DNA from: Struthidea cinerea
Taxonomy: Eukaryota; Chordata; Aves; Passeriformes; Corcoracidae
DNA: 64,000 nucleotides
Direction: 5' to 3'
NCBI GenBank assembly: GCA_013397865.1
Contig: VZTI01003251.1
Location: 1,518,231-1,582,230 of the forward strand
Position numbers and translations under genes: made by a program. How positions within the stretch are numbered: the stretch's first letter is position 1; every line of letters starts with the position of its first letter. The notes under the pieces were generated by a model that did no database searches, was not told where the DNA came from, and saw only the letters and a program-made list of their open reading frames with translations. Positions 51,429-64,000 of the stretch are shown one piece after another.

Positions 51429-54400
51429 CTGCAGGAGGAAGAAAATCATAAAGGTTAGCACCTTACAATATTATCAGGACACACAACTATTCACTGTCTC
51501 TCTTCTGTCAGCTGCTTCCACCAATGTCCTTTCTTTGCAGACACTCATTTTCCATCTTCAAACTAACCTGGAAGCATTTCAAGACATATTTTCAGTTTCT
51601 TTAGCATGCTTTAAATTTGAATTGCTGTTGTGTATCTATGTCATTTGCAGTGAACAGAAAATGATTCTGAACATCTGGGTAGTTTTAAAGTCTGACAAAA
51701 AACAAAGTGAGTACTTCCCTGTAACAATTAGAGAGTTATTTAATGTGTACAAGAAATTCAGAATCTCAAATTCTTTCCCTTCAAAGTTTAAATTACTTTA
51801 TTCTGAGCAGTGATGACATCCATGTTTTACCTGCCTAAATATTACAGAATGGAACGGTTCACTGTTTAAACAAATATGAAGGATAAGCTATGGCCTCAAG
51901 AGCACTACAGAGTTCTCATGCAGCTCATTCTTTTTGAAATCTTTTCCCCCTTTCCTACTTTCACGAAAACATCATTAAAGTCAAAAGTGTTGAAAAATCA
52001 CTCACATGACAGGAGCTGGATGATAGAGGTTAACACAAATCTTTCTCCTTGCTTTAGACGGAAGAGTTGAAGAATGAAAACCAGAAATGCCACACAGCAG
52101 AGAATCGTAGACAGGATCATGGCAGCCTGAACAGCCTGAATTGACTGATACTCTGCAAAAACAAAGCAGCCTTGATTAAAAATAGTTTCTTTCTTTGCCT
52201 ACTCCTGCAAGGAGTAAAGGGGCAGGAGTTCAGCAGATGCAGCAAAGCAGTTGTGTGTGCATTGCAGAGGCTGGTCCTCCTCTGCTTCCTTGGTATTAAT
52301 ACAGCCAGTGGTTTAGACTTCTAAAAGCTTCTCATCAAACTGAATGAGAATACTGAAGAGACTACTTCTGCCACACCACGTCCTTTGCTGCCATCGATGT
52401 CCTAGAAGCACAGTGACACCACCAGCTATCCCAAACAGCTTCCAAATGCAGATCCCAGCCTCCCACCAGACGTGGAGACAGCTCTGTTCAGGAAGATGTA
52501 ACCAGACAGCATATCCACCCTTGGCACAAAAGTTTCCTTTTATTCAGGTTTTTCATCCTGTCAATTACTTCACTGTAACTGGGAGCTGAAGTACCCAATA
52601 CATTTTTAACCATGTGCAGCTGCTCTGTGTAACTCTGCAGTCCCGCTGTAGCCGAGCTGTGCTACCATGGCCCCTCTCCTCCAGCACAGCCACGCTGCAG
52701 GCAGGAGCCCTGGGAGCAGCAGACACACCTCAGCCACCCCTCATCTTCCCAGGGTGGGTACCTGACTGCAATGGACACACAGTAATACAGAGAACAAATG
52801 CAAACCCTTAAATCTGTGTTAGCTGAGATACCCTGTGTGGAGTGGATCAGCTCACTGCACATTACAGGCCCTAAACCAACCTGATGCTTGGAAAACAAAA
52901 TTACTTCACGGTTACAAATTATTTACCTCTTTAATGTACACACAGATTGAAAGTCAAGAAATAAACAGAACATTTGAGAATACTTCCAATTTTTGTAAAG
53001 CAGGATATTACACTAGGCTATATATTAAGACCTCTTTGTAAAAATTGCAGCTTGTGTTTTCTTCCACTTTTTCCCCCGTTCTTGTTCTCAGAAAGTAAGT
53101 TGAAGACCACAGTCAGTATTCTTAGGTTCTTTAGGTCTATTCTGAGGCAAATTCTCTCACTTCAGATGACTTCACTGTTGTTACCTATCTAATTTTTTAA
53201 GAACTCGTTAGCAGTCATTGTTAGTTGTTTGCGTTTACTCTCTTGCACTGGTCTCTTAAGTGCACATGACAGTTCCTTCTGCTTTCCTCTCACAGAAACT
53301 GTTAGAACAGTTGCCTTTCCAAAACGAAAAACCAGTATTAAAGTTTTTAGAAGACCTGCCTAGTTAGAACATGCAGATTTTCAAAGAATTATATAACTGC
53401 CCCTGCAAATTTTGTAGCAGTTTCACCAGATCTGCTGAAGGAACATAGACACAGGCATGGAAAGACACTCACCATTGAACTCATCAGTGATAGCCATACA
53501 GGTGCTCGTATTCGTGGCACACATTCTCCAGACATCTGTAGAAAAGTTATCGCCCACCCACCAGGCCTGCAAAATAAAAGTAAAGTACTCTTACAGGGAG
53601 AAAAACCAAACAAAACCTACAAAACTCCTTCATTGTCCAAGTGTGTACTGATCAGATAAATCAGCTGGAACAATTTTCTGTTCATTTTTGGATACTTAAC
53701 CACTCAAATGAAATGTGAGATCTCATGGCATTTTGGAATAAAGGTTATATAATTACCCGCAAGTCATTCACATTTTAGTCCTCTGTGAAGTAGGTAAGGG
53801 AATCTTAAACATCCCAAAGCACAAGGGATTTCCACTGTTTGGTCAGAAATTTTGGATAGTGAGTGATTGCTCACTCCTTGAGACACCTAGACAAAGTGTG
53901 CTTTGTTCAGCCAGACCCTGTTTAGGATGCACACCTCTCTGAAGGTACAGCATGTGCTAATCTGCAGGAAACAGCATCACCTGTGAAACAGAAGTCCTTT
54001 ATAGATGTCCCGGCTCCTGCCACCGAAGTGATTAATCGCAATGCAATGCAGCTGTGCTGAGGTACACTATGGCATCTGTCTGCTAATGGCTGGTGACAAA
54101 TTAAGATCCTCCTGTGGTATTTCTATTTTGAGGTTTTAACATTCAAGGCAAGATGGTACTGCAGTGTCTGAACAGATTTTTACAGTAGCCTGGAAAATGA
54201 CAACGTCTCCACAAGTGGCATTTCCTCAGGAAACCCATTCCCATTCCAGTAGCTACACAGGCCTTTGTTTTGACTAGAGCTGCACAAAATATGACTTTTA
54301 AGTACGATTCCTGGTAGGATCTGCTGCTTAAATAGACATTCCAGAAGCCTCAGAGCTTACTGTGCAGCTTTGCAAACAATACTGCAGTAAAAACTATAAT

Positions 54401-55723
54401 ATGTTATGGTAGTAGGCATATGGATAAAAGGAACACTGTGTTTCAACAAAAATAATTACTTTCTCAGGATGCCATTCATTTGGATTTTACAGTCCAAGTT
54501 CAATATATTATTTTTCATCTCTGAACTCTATATAATATATAGATACATAATATAAATTCTAATAGAAGATGGTTGCATGGATAAAGTTTTTAATTGTTCA
54601 AAAGTAGCTAATGACACAAAGCAGAATGCATAGGGTTTTACTTCTGTAATAATTTGGTTTGTGTGTAGCAGATTTGACCTAAGAGTAAGTTGCTTTGCCT
54701 ACTGTCTTTGCTTTCTAAATATTCAAAGGAGCAGCGTAAGACAATCTGCTCTAGTGCTCAAATAATGACCTACTTCCATGGAACAATCAACCAGCTGACT
54801 AAAATGTAACATCTGAGTTTGTAAAACTTTGCAATAAAAAGCTGTGGGTAACACATCATTTCACTTGGAGCATAGTCTTCACTAAACAGTATTTTTAGCA
54901 GCAAATTTTTTAATATCAAAAGCCTGTACATACATCAGACCTCAGAGACTGATACCAGTGCACAGACCGCACTTCAGGATAGTGGGCTGTTTTGGAAAAT
55001 GGAAAATTCCATTAAAAGCTAGATAAAAATACTGGAGGGTAAATACTGGAGGGTAAATTCTTTCTGATCACAAAAATAAAATGGAAATTTGAAAATAATG
55101 CAACATAAAATATTCTAAAACTTCGTGCTGAAACTGCTTCAACTTAATGGACACAGATACATTCATGGTGTCTCTCATGATTTAGCTGGGCATCTGGGAC
55201 AAACACTTGTGAGACAAAGCACACCTTGACTGAAGTTATCCCCACACATTAATCATCAGCTGTTTGACTTCATGTACTTGACACAAAAGGACAGTGGATT
55301 TTCCCCCCCGCTCTCCCTCATATCCAGCTGAACCATGCCCCAGGGCTCTGCCCTGTAAATATCCTCCCTGGCCAACTCTTTCCCAGGGGAGAGGATCTGC
55401 TGCATGCCTTGAGCTTACAACATGATGCTATACAAATGTATGGCACGTGCATGGATAGCCTCATCCACCAGCAACATGCATATCCAAGGCATTTTTGTTA
55501 CAGAAAGGTCTAAGGACACCAGTGTGCCTAACAAACTTAGGTCCTCTCAGAAAGCAAGTTGAAGACTACAGAAGAAAAACTCAATTTTTATGAAGTAAAG
55601 AAATCCCTGTGTGTTTGAGACAAAACAAGAAGAAATGACACTTACATTGTCAATAGTTGAGATGAACAGCAGCGCTGCTGAGGTTATGTGAAACACAATA
55701 ATGAAGGCCAGGAGAATCAACAT
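51244..55723 (-). CDS. EMP2: EMP2, epithelial membrane protein 2 (complete coding region, 4 exons)
   Basis: A tetraspan membrane protein of the PMP22/EMP/MP20 family that modulates surface delivery of integrins and caveolar proteins in epithelia. The coding exons are 55723-55646, 53566-53473, 52152-52006 and 51428-51244; all junctions have AG/GT sites and keep phase, giving 504 bases and 167 residues, the length of human EMP2. Membrane segments lie near residues 2-23, 66-88, 97-117 and 142-163. The first extracellular loop has W28-W29, W39 and the cysteine pair C42/C49; potential N-glycosylation sequons are N33-F-S and N45-T-S. FRLKQGERFVLTSIIQL (88-104) and CVMIAASIYTDR (109-120) are EMP2-specific, and the basic tail RKRK closes the protein. 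It is convergent with ATF7IP2. The promoter is not in the window. Confidence 0.96.
51429..52005 (-). other. EMP2: EMP2 intron between coding exons 3 and 4
   Basis: 577 bases. The plus-strand open frame 51334-51813 (159 codons) lies across this intron and antisense to exon 4; it is a shadow with no family resemblance. Confidence 0.9.
52006..52152 (-). CDS. EMP2: EMP2 coding exon 3
   Basis: 147 bases with acceptor GTTTTTGCAG and donor GTGAGT in the minus direction. Encodes YQSIQAVQAAMILSTIL through FVLTSIIQLLS, covering the second membrane segment, the short cytoplasmic loop and most of the third segment. The phase (two bases in, one base out) matches both neighbours. Confidence 0.96.
52153..53472 (-). 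other. EMP2: EMP2 intron between coding exons 2 and 3
   Basis: About 1.3 kb. A moderately GC-rich section at about 52600-52780 carries chance open frames on both strands. Nothing else was recognised. Confidence 0.9.
53473..53566 (-). CDS. EMP2: EMP2 coding exon 2
   Basis: 94 bases, acceptor CTTTTATTTTGCAG, donor GTGAGT. Encodes AWWVGDNFSTDVWRMC and the rest of the first extracellular loop, including the family's paired tryptophans, the W39 position and two cysteines. The cysteine spacing is one residue longer than in human EMP2 as I remember it. Confidence 0.96.
53567..55645 (-). other. EMP2: EMP2 intron between coding exons 1 and 2
   Basis: About 2.1 kb, AT-rich. It contains a 14-base tandem duplication (TACTGGAGGGTAAA twice) at 55030-55057. 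No other feature was seen. Confidence 0.9.
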
Positions 55724-55757
55724 CCTTGCTCTGGGGAGGCTTTAGGCTGAGATAAAT
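55646..55757 (-). CDS. EMP2: EMP2 coding exon 1 with short 5' UTR
   Basis: The ATG is at 55723-55721 and starts MLILLAFIIVFHITSAAL, the first membrane segment that also acts as the signal anchor; the coding part is 26 codons and ends in a GTAAGT donor. Immediately upstream is a short untranslated part preceded by an acceptor, TTCAACAG at about 55758 or CTCAG at about 55747. So this is not the first exon of the transcript: an untranslated exon lies further right. Confidence 0.93.
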
Positions 55758-57945
55758 CTGTTGAACATAAGAAAGTATATGAACAATCTTTAAAAGCTGT
55801 CGGTGGATCAACCTGCAGTTATGGTGCTGTTAGAGACAAGAACATCAGATGCAGTTTGAGTCCACAGGACATGTTCCATCTCCAGAGATACTTAGCTGGC
55901 ATCACAGCTGTTAAAATGAATCACAACTTGAAATAAAGCCAAGAGGTGCATTTTGTAACCTTCCAGCTTGATGGCTGCAGTGAATAAACACAAAGAAGTT
56001 TCATTCTGTGTGCTTCTCCAGCAAGGATGGAAAACTCCTTCATGTTGGCTTTCAGAGGAGTGCTTTTCAAATTACAGCCTCATACGCACTGATGCTAGAA
56101 TTTCCGCTGACTGTACTAAGGTCTTGTTTCAACCACCCTTCCAAAGAAGGAAGAACCAGATTTCAAAAGGATGCTTGTAGAACAAAATTAAGTGCATCAC
56201 GAAGTACTTCCTACATTTAGTAACACCTATGTTGTACCTTAGGTCTCACATCCTTTGGTCATACAGTTTTAAGTTTTACCCATTGAATTATGACTAAGGA
56301 CTACCATTTTCTTCAATATATTGCTCCCACTGGTAGGGCTGAACAAACCTGTTAGTCACATAATAATCCAGTTAGTTATTTTATGTTCAGTCACTTAATA
56401 CTCTCTGTAGGCTACCTATTACCTTCATACCTTATTTAACCCATTTACTACAGTGTCACATCTCACGTGAAAAAAATACATTCTCATGTACAAGAGAATC
56501 AGAAACTGTGTTTAACTGGAATCCCCAGGAAATCTGTGGGCACACAACAAATAGTTTAGGGAAAACTACTGCTACTAATACTCAGAAAAATGCTTGACAT
56601 ATCTATTCCTTCTTGGACAGAAATTCTTGCCAATTAATATGTGCTATAAGGAATCTGCAGTCTGGCAGATCTTTGCAGTTAAGGTGCACCATTCTGTACA
56701 TCACCTGCATGTTATCACTCATCAGTACATTAATGCATATTTCTCCCTTTCCTTTGGACACATTCTATGATGTGAAATGATGCCACTCACGTAATACAGA
56801 AAATATCCAGAAGAAAGGGCAGCTATGAATTTTTTTTAAGACTTCCATTATTTTTTTCATATCTAACCCCCTCTCTCCTACTGCCATTTACTGGAATCAT
56901 GAACCACATGCATAATTTAACCAAATAAAAGGACTACTCTGACAGCATTTTTAAAGCAGCTCCACTGGCACTCTCATCAGGGCAAATACTAACTACTCTG
57001 CAAAACTTTAACAAAAAGATAATTGACAGCATAATAACTCAATGAATAGAGACCAGGAGTTCCAGACTAATCCTCTCCATCTCCATCTCTGGACTGCAGT
57101 ACAGAGTTACAACAAGCTCAAAGGCAAACAGCATTAAAGTGCTTTAGGGAAAAATAAGTGGATAGCCTTATATCCATATCTAATTGGAATGACTGAATGA
57201 GAAAGCCAAGACAAACCCTGAAATAGGAAAAGCAGTTACTCAAGTGTGTATTCCTTCCCATTTCCTCTCTGTTAAACTTTGCCTTCTCAGCCACAACAAA
57301 GAACAGAAATTGGCAATTTCCTCCAATGAGCTGATTCTACAGTATGACTCAAGGTCCTGTGAATCCAATTCTGCTTCTAGAAATGTCATTCATGGCTCTC
57401 TATCGAGCCTTGCTTGACTGAAAGTAAGGAAAAAGGAAAAGAAGATATTTTGTGGGTTTGTATAATGCCATATCAAAATATTTTCATTGTGGTATGTACC
57501 AGTTTTTGCACAGCACCCTCTTGTCTGTGCACGATTGGCTCTGCTCTGTGGCTGGTTTTTTCTTTTTCATTTCTTGCACAGATGGTATCTAAGCATTCAA
57601 TAATGCAACAATCATTTGCCATATAAGGAGACAGAACCAAATTGTACTCAGTATTATTTTAAGAATAACAATACAATTTCATCTTATTACATGAAGTATC
57701 ATAAAGTGAGACCAAAAAATGCAACCTGATTAAAACCAATCTTGCAAAAGCAAGACTTGCCAGCAGAGAAGAATCCACTTTATCTTCAGTCAAGTGAATT
57801 TTTTAGTTTTACTGTTTTCAGCCATAAAGAGAAGTGTTTCAGATAGGATAGATAAAACTTGCATGGCTGGTGAAAAGAAGACATTTTTTGTTTTACCCAA
57901 ATAAAGCCAGGATTAAATGAAAGAGATTTTTGTTTTGTCTTTGGG

Positions 57946-57961
57946 AAAAAAAAAAAAAAAA
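57946..57961. repeat. Poly-A tract
   Basis: About 16 consecutive A residues after TTTGGG. No SINE or retrocopy body was recognised upstream. Confidence 0.9.
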
Positions 57962-59135
57962 GACAGTAAGAAAGGTCTTATGTTTCTGTTACGAAGACCC
58001 TTCCTAACAACCATCTTTAGATACCTCCTCCTGACTTGTTGGCAACTGCTCCCTTCACGGGCTGCTACAACTTCTGTGCACACAGTGCTACAACACTGAC
58101 ACATGGATACAGGAATGAAATACACTGGGGGAAAGGAAGGAGATGGACCATTTCCAAGTAATTAATACCAGGAAAAGACAACAAGAACTGGTTATCCAAT
58201 TTGTCATGCCTGAGCAGGATCCCAGAAGTGCACAGACCTCAATCACTCCTACAGACTTTCCTTTCCCATGGAGACCAAGGAGTTTCTGTGGTTCATCCCA
58301 GCCGGCGCAAGGAATAATGAAGGGAGGAGGGTTTTCCAGAGAAACTCTCTGTGATTTGTGGGCAGGAAGCAAAGAGCAGCTCCCCTCTTCCAAGATGCAG
58401 CCAGCAACATCACAGATGCTACTACAGTGTCTGCACCCCTCTCTAGGCAGAAATTCTGGATTTCATCTCTCAGAGACAACTACTAGTCCTTGTCCACTCC
58501 ACACAACGCTGGAATTCAAAAGCTTTCTGTGAAGACTCAAGATTCTTCCACTCCCTCAGCAAGAAGCTCTTCCTTCCCCGATCCTCTGAGGATAGCTTGC
58601 CTGGGAACCTCTGCTTGCAGCAGGCAGCTCCTTTCCCTATGAGCAAGGGAAGGACACAGTTACAGAGCACTGTTTGCATTAACGTTCAGAAGTTGTACTC
58701 TACTAATGTATTACTAATCAAACACTTTGTTAACATGCTATTCTGCACACTGGCTGTACTCCTTTTCTTATTTACCATGAACTGTTTCCTGGGCAGAGTG
58801 ATTTTTCACCTTCTCTGATTTGCAGTTGAAACACACTATGGTCTCAGGTCAAGGTGTTCATGATTTTTAAGAATACTGCCTTCAGGCATGGGTGAAGACT
58901 GGGATGATGCAACAGATATTGTTTATCATTCCCCAAAGTGGCTTAAATTCTTTTAGTAGTTTTTACACACACACACATATATGAGAAAAGATTTTTGGAC
59001 ACAGTACAGTTACAATGATGGAGCCACTCTTCTCAGAAGTGCGTGATGAAAAGACTACAGGCAACAGTTACAAGTTGCAACAAAGAATATTCCAATTGTG
59101 AAAAAAGTATTAATTATATTCAATGAGCATGATTA

Positions 59136-59310
59136 AGTACTGGAACAGGGCCCATGAGGCTGTGGGATCTCCATTCTTGGACATCTTCCTGACTTGACTG
59201 AAGCAAGGCCCAGAACGTCCTGATCTAACCCCCTGCTTGGAGCCAGAGTCTGCACTAGAGACCTCCAGAGGCCCCTTCCAGCTCAGCTCTCCTGTCAATC
59301 TGTAGCTATT
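59136..59310 (+). mobile_element. CR1 LINE fragment, 3' region, plus orientation
   Basis: The sequence runs GAGGCTGTGGGATCTCCATT, then CTTGGACATCTTC, then AACCCCCTGCTTGGAGC, and ends CTCCAGAGGCCCCTTCCAGC. This is the sense order of the avian CR1 3' end (end of the reverse-transcriptase frame and start of the 3' UTR). It is 5'-truncated and well diverged, so old. The minus-strand open frame across it is without meaning. Confidence 0.8.
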
Positions 59311-62060
59311 TCAGGAACCTCCCTGTACTAATCTCCAGCAAAGCTCTGACAAAGAGAACATAATATTTGACTTAGCTCATCACATGTGCCACTAAAAACA
59401 GATTCGGGGGTTATAGTAAGGATGACATTGGATGTCAACATTAATTCCTTCAGTTGCAAGCCTCAGCATTTAATACCACTTCACAAGGTATGGTGTAAGG
59501 CAGGAATGTACAGGTACTGCTGAGCTACAAGTGCAGACTGCCACTGGATCCAGAAAGAGTATGTTAAAGGAATCCCACTGAACACATCCAGATTTGCTGT
59601 GGTAATAAGGTTTCCCACAGATGCTGTTAAGTTGCAGGATACTTACACAAAACACATTGAAAACAGAAGGCCAGTTATAGTAACAACACATATTTTTTTC
59701 AATTAGTGCCGAAGAATTGTTTCTGGGTAATGATCCAGTGCTGCTCCATGTTACACTGGGAGGATAAATGCAGCAGTCACACCTCTCTCGAATCTTTTCA
59801 GTAATGCAGACTTTTGGAAGCAGTAGTTTACACTTGCCATGGCAGAGCCCAATGAGCTTTAGAAGAAGAGGCTAAGAAACGCCCCTGCTATAATCTCCTG
59901 GACATGCAGAGACAAGTACCTTTATACAGGATAAGACACTACAACCATCATAGAACTGCACAGCAAAATAAGGTATCTAAGCCAGGGTTTCCAACATTTC
60001 TGTACTGTCACAAGCAAACACATTTCAAAACTGGATTGTCTCCCTATGTCAAATCACATACACAAACACATCCCCTGCAGAAAAGCCTCAGTTTAACTTC
60101 AGAATAAAATTCATCTTTAATGTCCATCAGTACAAAGAAACATGACTATTTAAGTTTTTTTTGCTGCTTAGTACAGCAAGCAAGCAAAAACGAAAATAGT
60201 CTTTGACAGCTCTTAACAGAAGTTTTATCACTGCTTTCCAACCCAGATGTCATCTCCACAACATATGCTTTCCTTTCCTCCCATGCAGTTCAGCTCTGCT
60301 GCCAGGCTGTCTCTCATGTTTGTGCATACTTGATTTTGGCAACCAGTGAAATGCATACGTACATTTATCCTGAGCTTATTTGCATTAGAAAGGCTGGAGT
60401 TTACAACACTGGCTGCTGCCCTCACTCCCTAAGATCAAGTCAGGGTTTTTTAATCATCTTCATCTGAGCCCATGTATGAGAAAACTTCCATACAGACAAT
60501 CCTGGTTCATACTCTTAGAAACACGGTGAAATCTGTGCAGAACAGCTCCTGCTCTGCACAGACCGAGGCTGGGGGTGTACAGACTGCTCAACACCCACGT
60601 TTTAGTGTGCTGAGAAGACACACCCAAAACAAGGGGTAGAGGATCCTGCTAAACAAGTTACGGTACTTGCAGCTCTCTGCACTGAGATGTTTCACTGCAA
60701 CTAGAACAACAGGTCTTTGGGCCATCAATAAGCATTCAGTTCAGCTGAACTTTCTTGAGGTCACTGGTGTAAAACTGAATCAAAGCAAACCTTAATTATC
60801 AATTCTTCTGCCCCTCAGTGCTATAATTAAGTATGACTATGTGAATTTAGAAGAAAAAGTTTGTATAGTTGTAGCATGAGAAGCCTGTCATCTTGTGATG
60901 CATCATAAGTTGTTTGGATTTACATGTTTTGCTGAGTTCTTGTGCCACATCTCATGGTGTCTCATGACAGAGAACTCAGAAGTTGGCTCACATTTTGCCT
61001 GGACCATTGTCTCTAAACTTGCATAAAATTCCCTGGTTTATAAAGAACAGAGTGGTACTGTTAACTTTATTCTTTTTTTTTTTTTCTTTAATCAAGTATG
61101 AAGGGTGCTGTTTTTCTTGTGTGATTCTCAGAACTGGAACCAAAAGTGAAGTCTGAAGACAGCAGACTTCCACCCATGCCAGCAAGAGCTTTGAGGATTT
61201 CAACAATCCTCTAATGCCTAAATATCAAACAACATAAAGGACAAGAAAATCAGGAAATGTAATACCAAGAGAATAATTACACCAGTTGAAACAACTTACT
61301 CAGACAGTTTCCTCTGTCTGAGTTAATTTAACAATTGGGAACAGCAACACTCTTCATGTTCAAGTGTACATTCAGATTGTGACCTGTTTTCATGCTCAGG
61401 TGTTACCCAGCTAACAGTCAATACAGAAATGGAATGTCCTCCTTCACCCAGTCTCTGCAGCCCGTTAGAGACCTCCAAGAAGCACTGGATGGCTCTGACT
61501 ACACCTCTACAATACTGAATGGGGACCCAGGAGGGAAATGCAAAGTACGAGTTAACAGTCTACACAGCAGATGGCTCCCACCCAGTTTCTTCCTGGTACG
61601 AAGCTAAGCATGAAGAACGATATGTACTCTACATGAAATAAAATTTCAGGTCCCTGCTTGATGCTGGCTTTGGAATCAAGAGGGCTAAGTGTCCTGTGAG
61701 CCCCTCGATGGCACAGAGACCATCAGCTCTTTTTGTTTGCTTAACTGAGAACACACTCAAGCCCACAGCTCTTTGTGCTACCTATTTTATGTGGAAGGAA
61801 AAGAGATTGTGACTTCCACCTGCTTTTCAAAGTCCTTCCTCACAAAGCAAGGAAATCAGAAGGAAATGAATCAATGTTCCCTGCACTCAACCACTGTATG
61901 AAGGCCAAAAAAAAAAATCAATACAGCAAAAAAATAATCCACACTCTTTCCTAGAGCTCTAGTTGAATTAGAATATTTATGGCTTTTTTAACACAACGGC
62001 AGAAAATGAAAGTAGGGTCATCCTATCAGATCTAGATTTATTGGGGCCCTTGCAGCAGGC

Positions 62061-62103
62061 TATATATATAAGACACATATATATACATATATATATAAGA
62101 CAC
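62061..62103. repeat. AT-rich microsatellite with duplicated TATATAAGACACA unit
   Basis: Two copies of TATATATAAGACAC are separated by further TA and CATATA repeats, an imperfect duplication about 30 bases apart. It lies in the presumed EMP2 first intron. Confidence 0.85.
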
Positions 62104-64000
62104 AGCAACCTCCAGCACAATTACAGCAGTCAACTTGTTGTGTTTTGATAGTGAAATACAGGGGCTCTGAGACAAACTTGGAAGACATGGTATGACCTAG
62201 TTTTTATCTATTTTCTTCCAGAAAATCATGCCTTGCAACCAAAGCCCTGAGGTCTGCTCTTTGTGTGCACCACTAACTAATACATATGTGCACCTATAGC
62301 TTAATAAAACCTTCTGTTTTTATGGTGTTTGGATGTCTGTCCATCCTGCTGGTACTGGTGGGACAGCCTGAGCAACAGCAAACTTAGAGTGAACAAGCTC
62401 ATGTTCCTGGCCTCCCTATCACCTGTGGGTGAGGGGATGCTCAAGCACCCCTTCAGCTCTTTCTCAAGCAACTTCATAAACAACAAATCTGGTCTCCTCT
62501 TCAGAAACCCCACCTAGTTACCGAAAGTGAAAGAGACGGTGATTACAGGTGGGTCTGGCAGACCTTCTCCAGATTTCCTCCCTTCTCACCCTGTCCTCCT
62601 CATTAGATCTATGCTACCAAGCTGGAACTCCAAAGTCTAGGAAATTCTAACCCTGTTGTTCCATATGTTTCCAAACAAAGCCAAGAAACAAATTGCAGCA
62701 AAAATGCAACGTGCTAGCTTTGAGTATGGAGACCCAAAGAAACTGATGTTTCTAATTTCTTAGGAATGCTTTTAATAAAGTTTTGACCTAGGGATGCCAG
62801 CACTGCTGCCACTTCAGTAATTCTGTCAGTCATTTATTTGCAAACGAGTTTGGGCTGGGTTTAGACTTGCCCTACCACTCCTTTCACTATGGCCCTGCTG
62901 TGTGCACTGCAGAGGAAAGTCATTGTGCCATGAAGCCTTTGTGGGCAGACTCAGCAGAAGGAAACCAGCAGAACCTATGGGAAAACAGGAACACAATGCC
63001 CTGTTGTAGGGTGGGGAAGTGTCACTTACAGGGAAAATGAGCCTTGTGACATCTTACCTGAAAATCCTAAAATATAGCCTGAAGGTTAAAAACTTCAAGA
63101 TAGATGTATTCAAATGCTCCTGAAGAGAGACTGGAAGAAAGACTACCAGCCACTATATGCTGAGAAGACAATTTAGCAGGTACAGAAGTCAGCTGCCTAC
63201 ACAGACAGACATATTTGAATGAAAGCCTTTAAGACTTCATTTCTCAAAACTGCTTTTTAGAGGGTTTTACGTGGTCAGCAGAAAGAGAATGATTTTCCTC
63301 CTCCAGCAGCACAAACCACACCTTCCTCAAAAGTAAATCTTTTACACATTCTTCTGTTTCCCTAAAGCACTTTTTCTTGTAACTGTACTTTTATACTAGA
63401 TAATATTAATCCCATATTTAAGATGTTCTATATCTGCATCTAATCCCAACACAACCCACAGTGGTGTAAGGTAGGCTGCCAAATTACTAAATAACACCCA
63501 AAAGGGTTGCAATTAATCTCTGATTCCCATCATAGTCGTCCGCTCTTCCACCTTCAGTTTACGCTGAGCATCACATGCCTTTGGCAAATGCTAACAAACA
63601 AAGAGTCTTTAGTCAAAGACACCCCATGGATCAAGAGATCGGTTCTCAAAGGGCACATATTGTTTGAGAAAACCCAGCAGTAATTTGAGAGAAGTAACTG
63701 CTTGTATACTGCAGTTTCTGGTTTCTTACAAAACATAAATGTACTCTGTCAGCTTTCACAAAGGCATGTGCAAAACGTTTGTAACTTGAAGTATGTATGG
63801 GTAGAGCTTAACTGTATTCTTAGAAAATGAAAGAAAGCACACATCATTTCAGGTGTTCAGTGCATCCTCTCTGTTCAGCCAGTTTGCTTGTTGTGCACTA
63901 GATACCACTTCAATATAAACAAAGCTGTGGTGTACATTAAAACCTTCATAACAATCAAGCAGGTCTAAAAGTACTTAAAGCTTGTTTTCCTAAGCTTAAC

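Larger units (their letters stand above)
55758..64000 (-). other. EMP2: Probable EMP2 intron 1 (5' untranslated part of the gene)
   Basis: No CpG island or coding exon was recognised to the right edge, and mammalian EMP2 has a long first intron, so the promoter is probably outside the window. Chance open frames at 58088-58532 on both strands lie in a more GC-balanced stretch without family resemblance. A strong minus-strand donor at 63053-63057 might mark an alternative untranslated exon. A CR1 fragment and AT repeats within it are listed separately. Confidence 0.6.

Noticed and set aside
51334..51813. Plus-strand open frame of 159 codons
   Set aside because: Lies antisense to EMP2 exon 4 and through an EMP2 intron; a shadow frame.
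58088..58532. Overlapping open frames of 101 and 129 codons on opposite strands
   Set aside because: Within EMP2 intron 1, no domain, and opposite-strand overlap is typical of composition effects.
1..64000. CRISPR arrays, operons, ribosome binding sites, tRNA and rRNA genes
   Set aside because: The sequence is vertebrate nuclear DNA; no regularly spaced repeats or tRNA-like internal promoter pairs were recognised by eye.

Overview
The window looks like a bird nuclear chromosome. It is AT-rich, intron-rich DNA with short multi-exon genes, a single CpG island, and two fragments of CR1, the dominant avian LINE (38978-39170 and 59136-59310). The one complete gene is EMP2 on the minus strand. Next to it, on the plus strand, lie exons with clear ATF7IP2 (MCAF2) similarity. 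ATF7IP2 and EMP2 are tail-to-tail neighbours in mammals, with GRIN2A beyond ATF7IP2, so this is probably the avian equivalent of that interval. The exact species cannot be told from the sequence.

Layout. 1-38300: noncoding DNA in which I recognise no exon; it holds simple repeats, two GC-rich CpG-poor blocks and a possible regulatory cluster near 36.7 kb. 38340-38975: CpG island with a 7-N assembly gap, probable promoter of the plus-strand gene, flanked by a CR1 fragment. 40952-47700: ATF7IP2-like gene. 47700-51243: convergent intergenic DNA and the EMP2 3' UTR. 51244-55757: the four coding exons of EMP2 (167 aa). 55758-64000: probably EMP2 intron 1; the EMP2 promoter is not visible and may lie beyond the right edge.

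The main discovery is in ATF7IP2. Three phase-compatible exons (42268-44087) keep an open frame through the family's conserved coiled-coil block. The C-terminal fibronectin type III (FN3) domain is present and alignable (47103-47387) but broken by three in-frame stops and at least two small indels. The upstream frame reaches the FN3 exon in a different phase and stops at 47177-47179. Either the gene is a pseudogene in this lineage, or it now makes a protein that keeps the SETDB1-binding type of module and has lost FN3.

Nearly all other open frames over 60 codons in the window lack splice context or family resemblance and were treated as chance. All exon calls were made by eye from reading frames, splice signals and remembered family features; no search was run.
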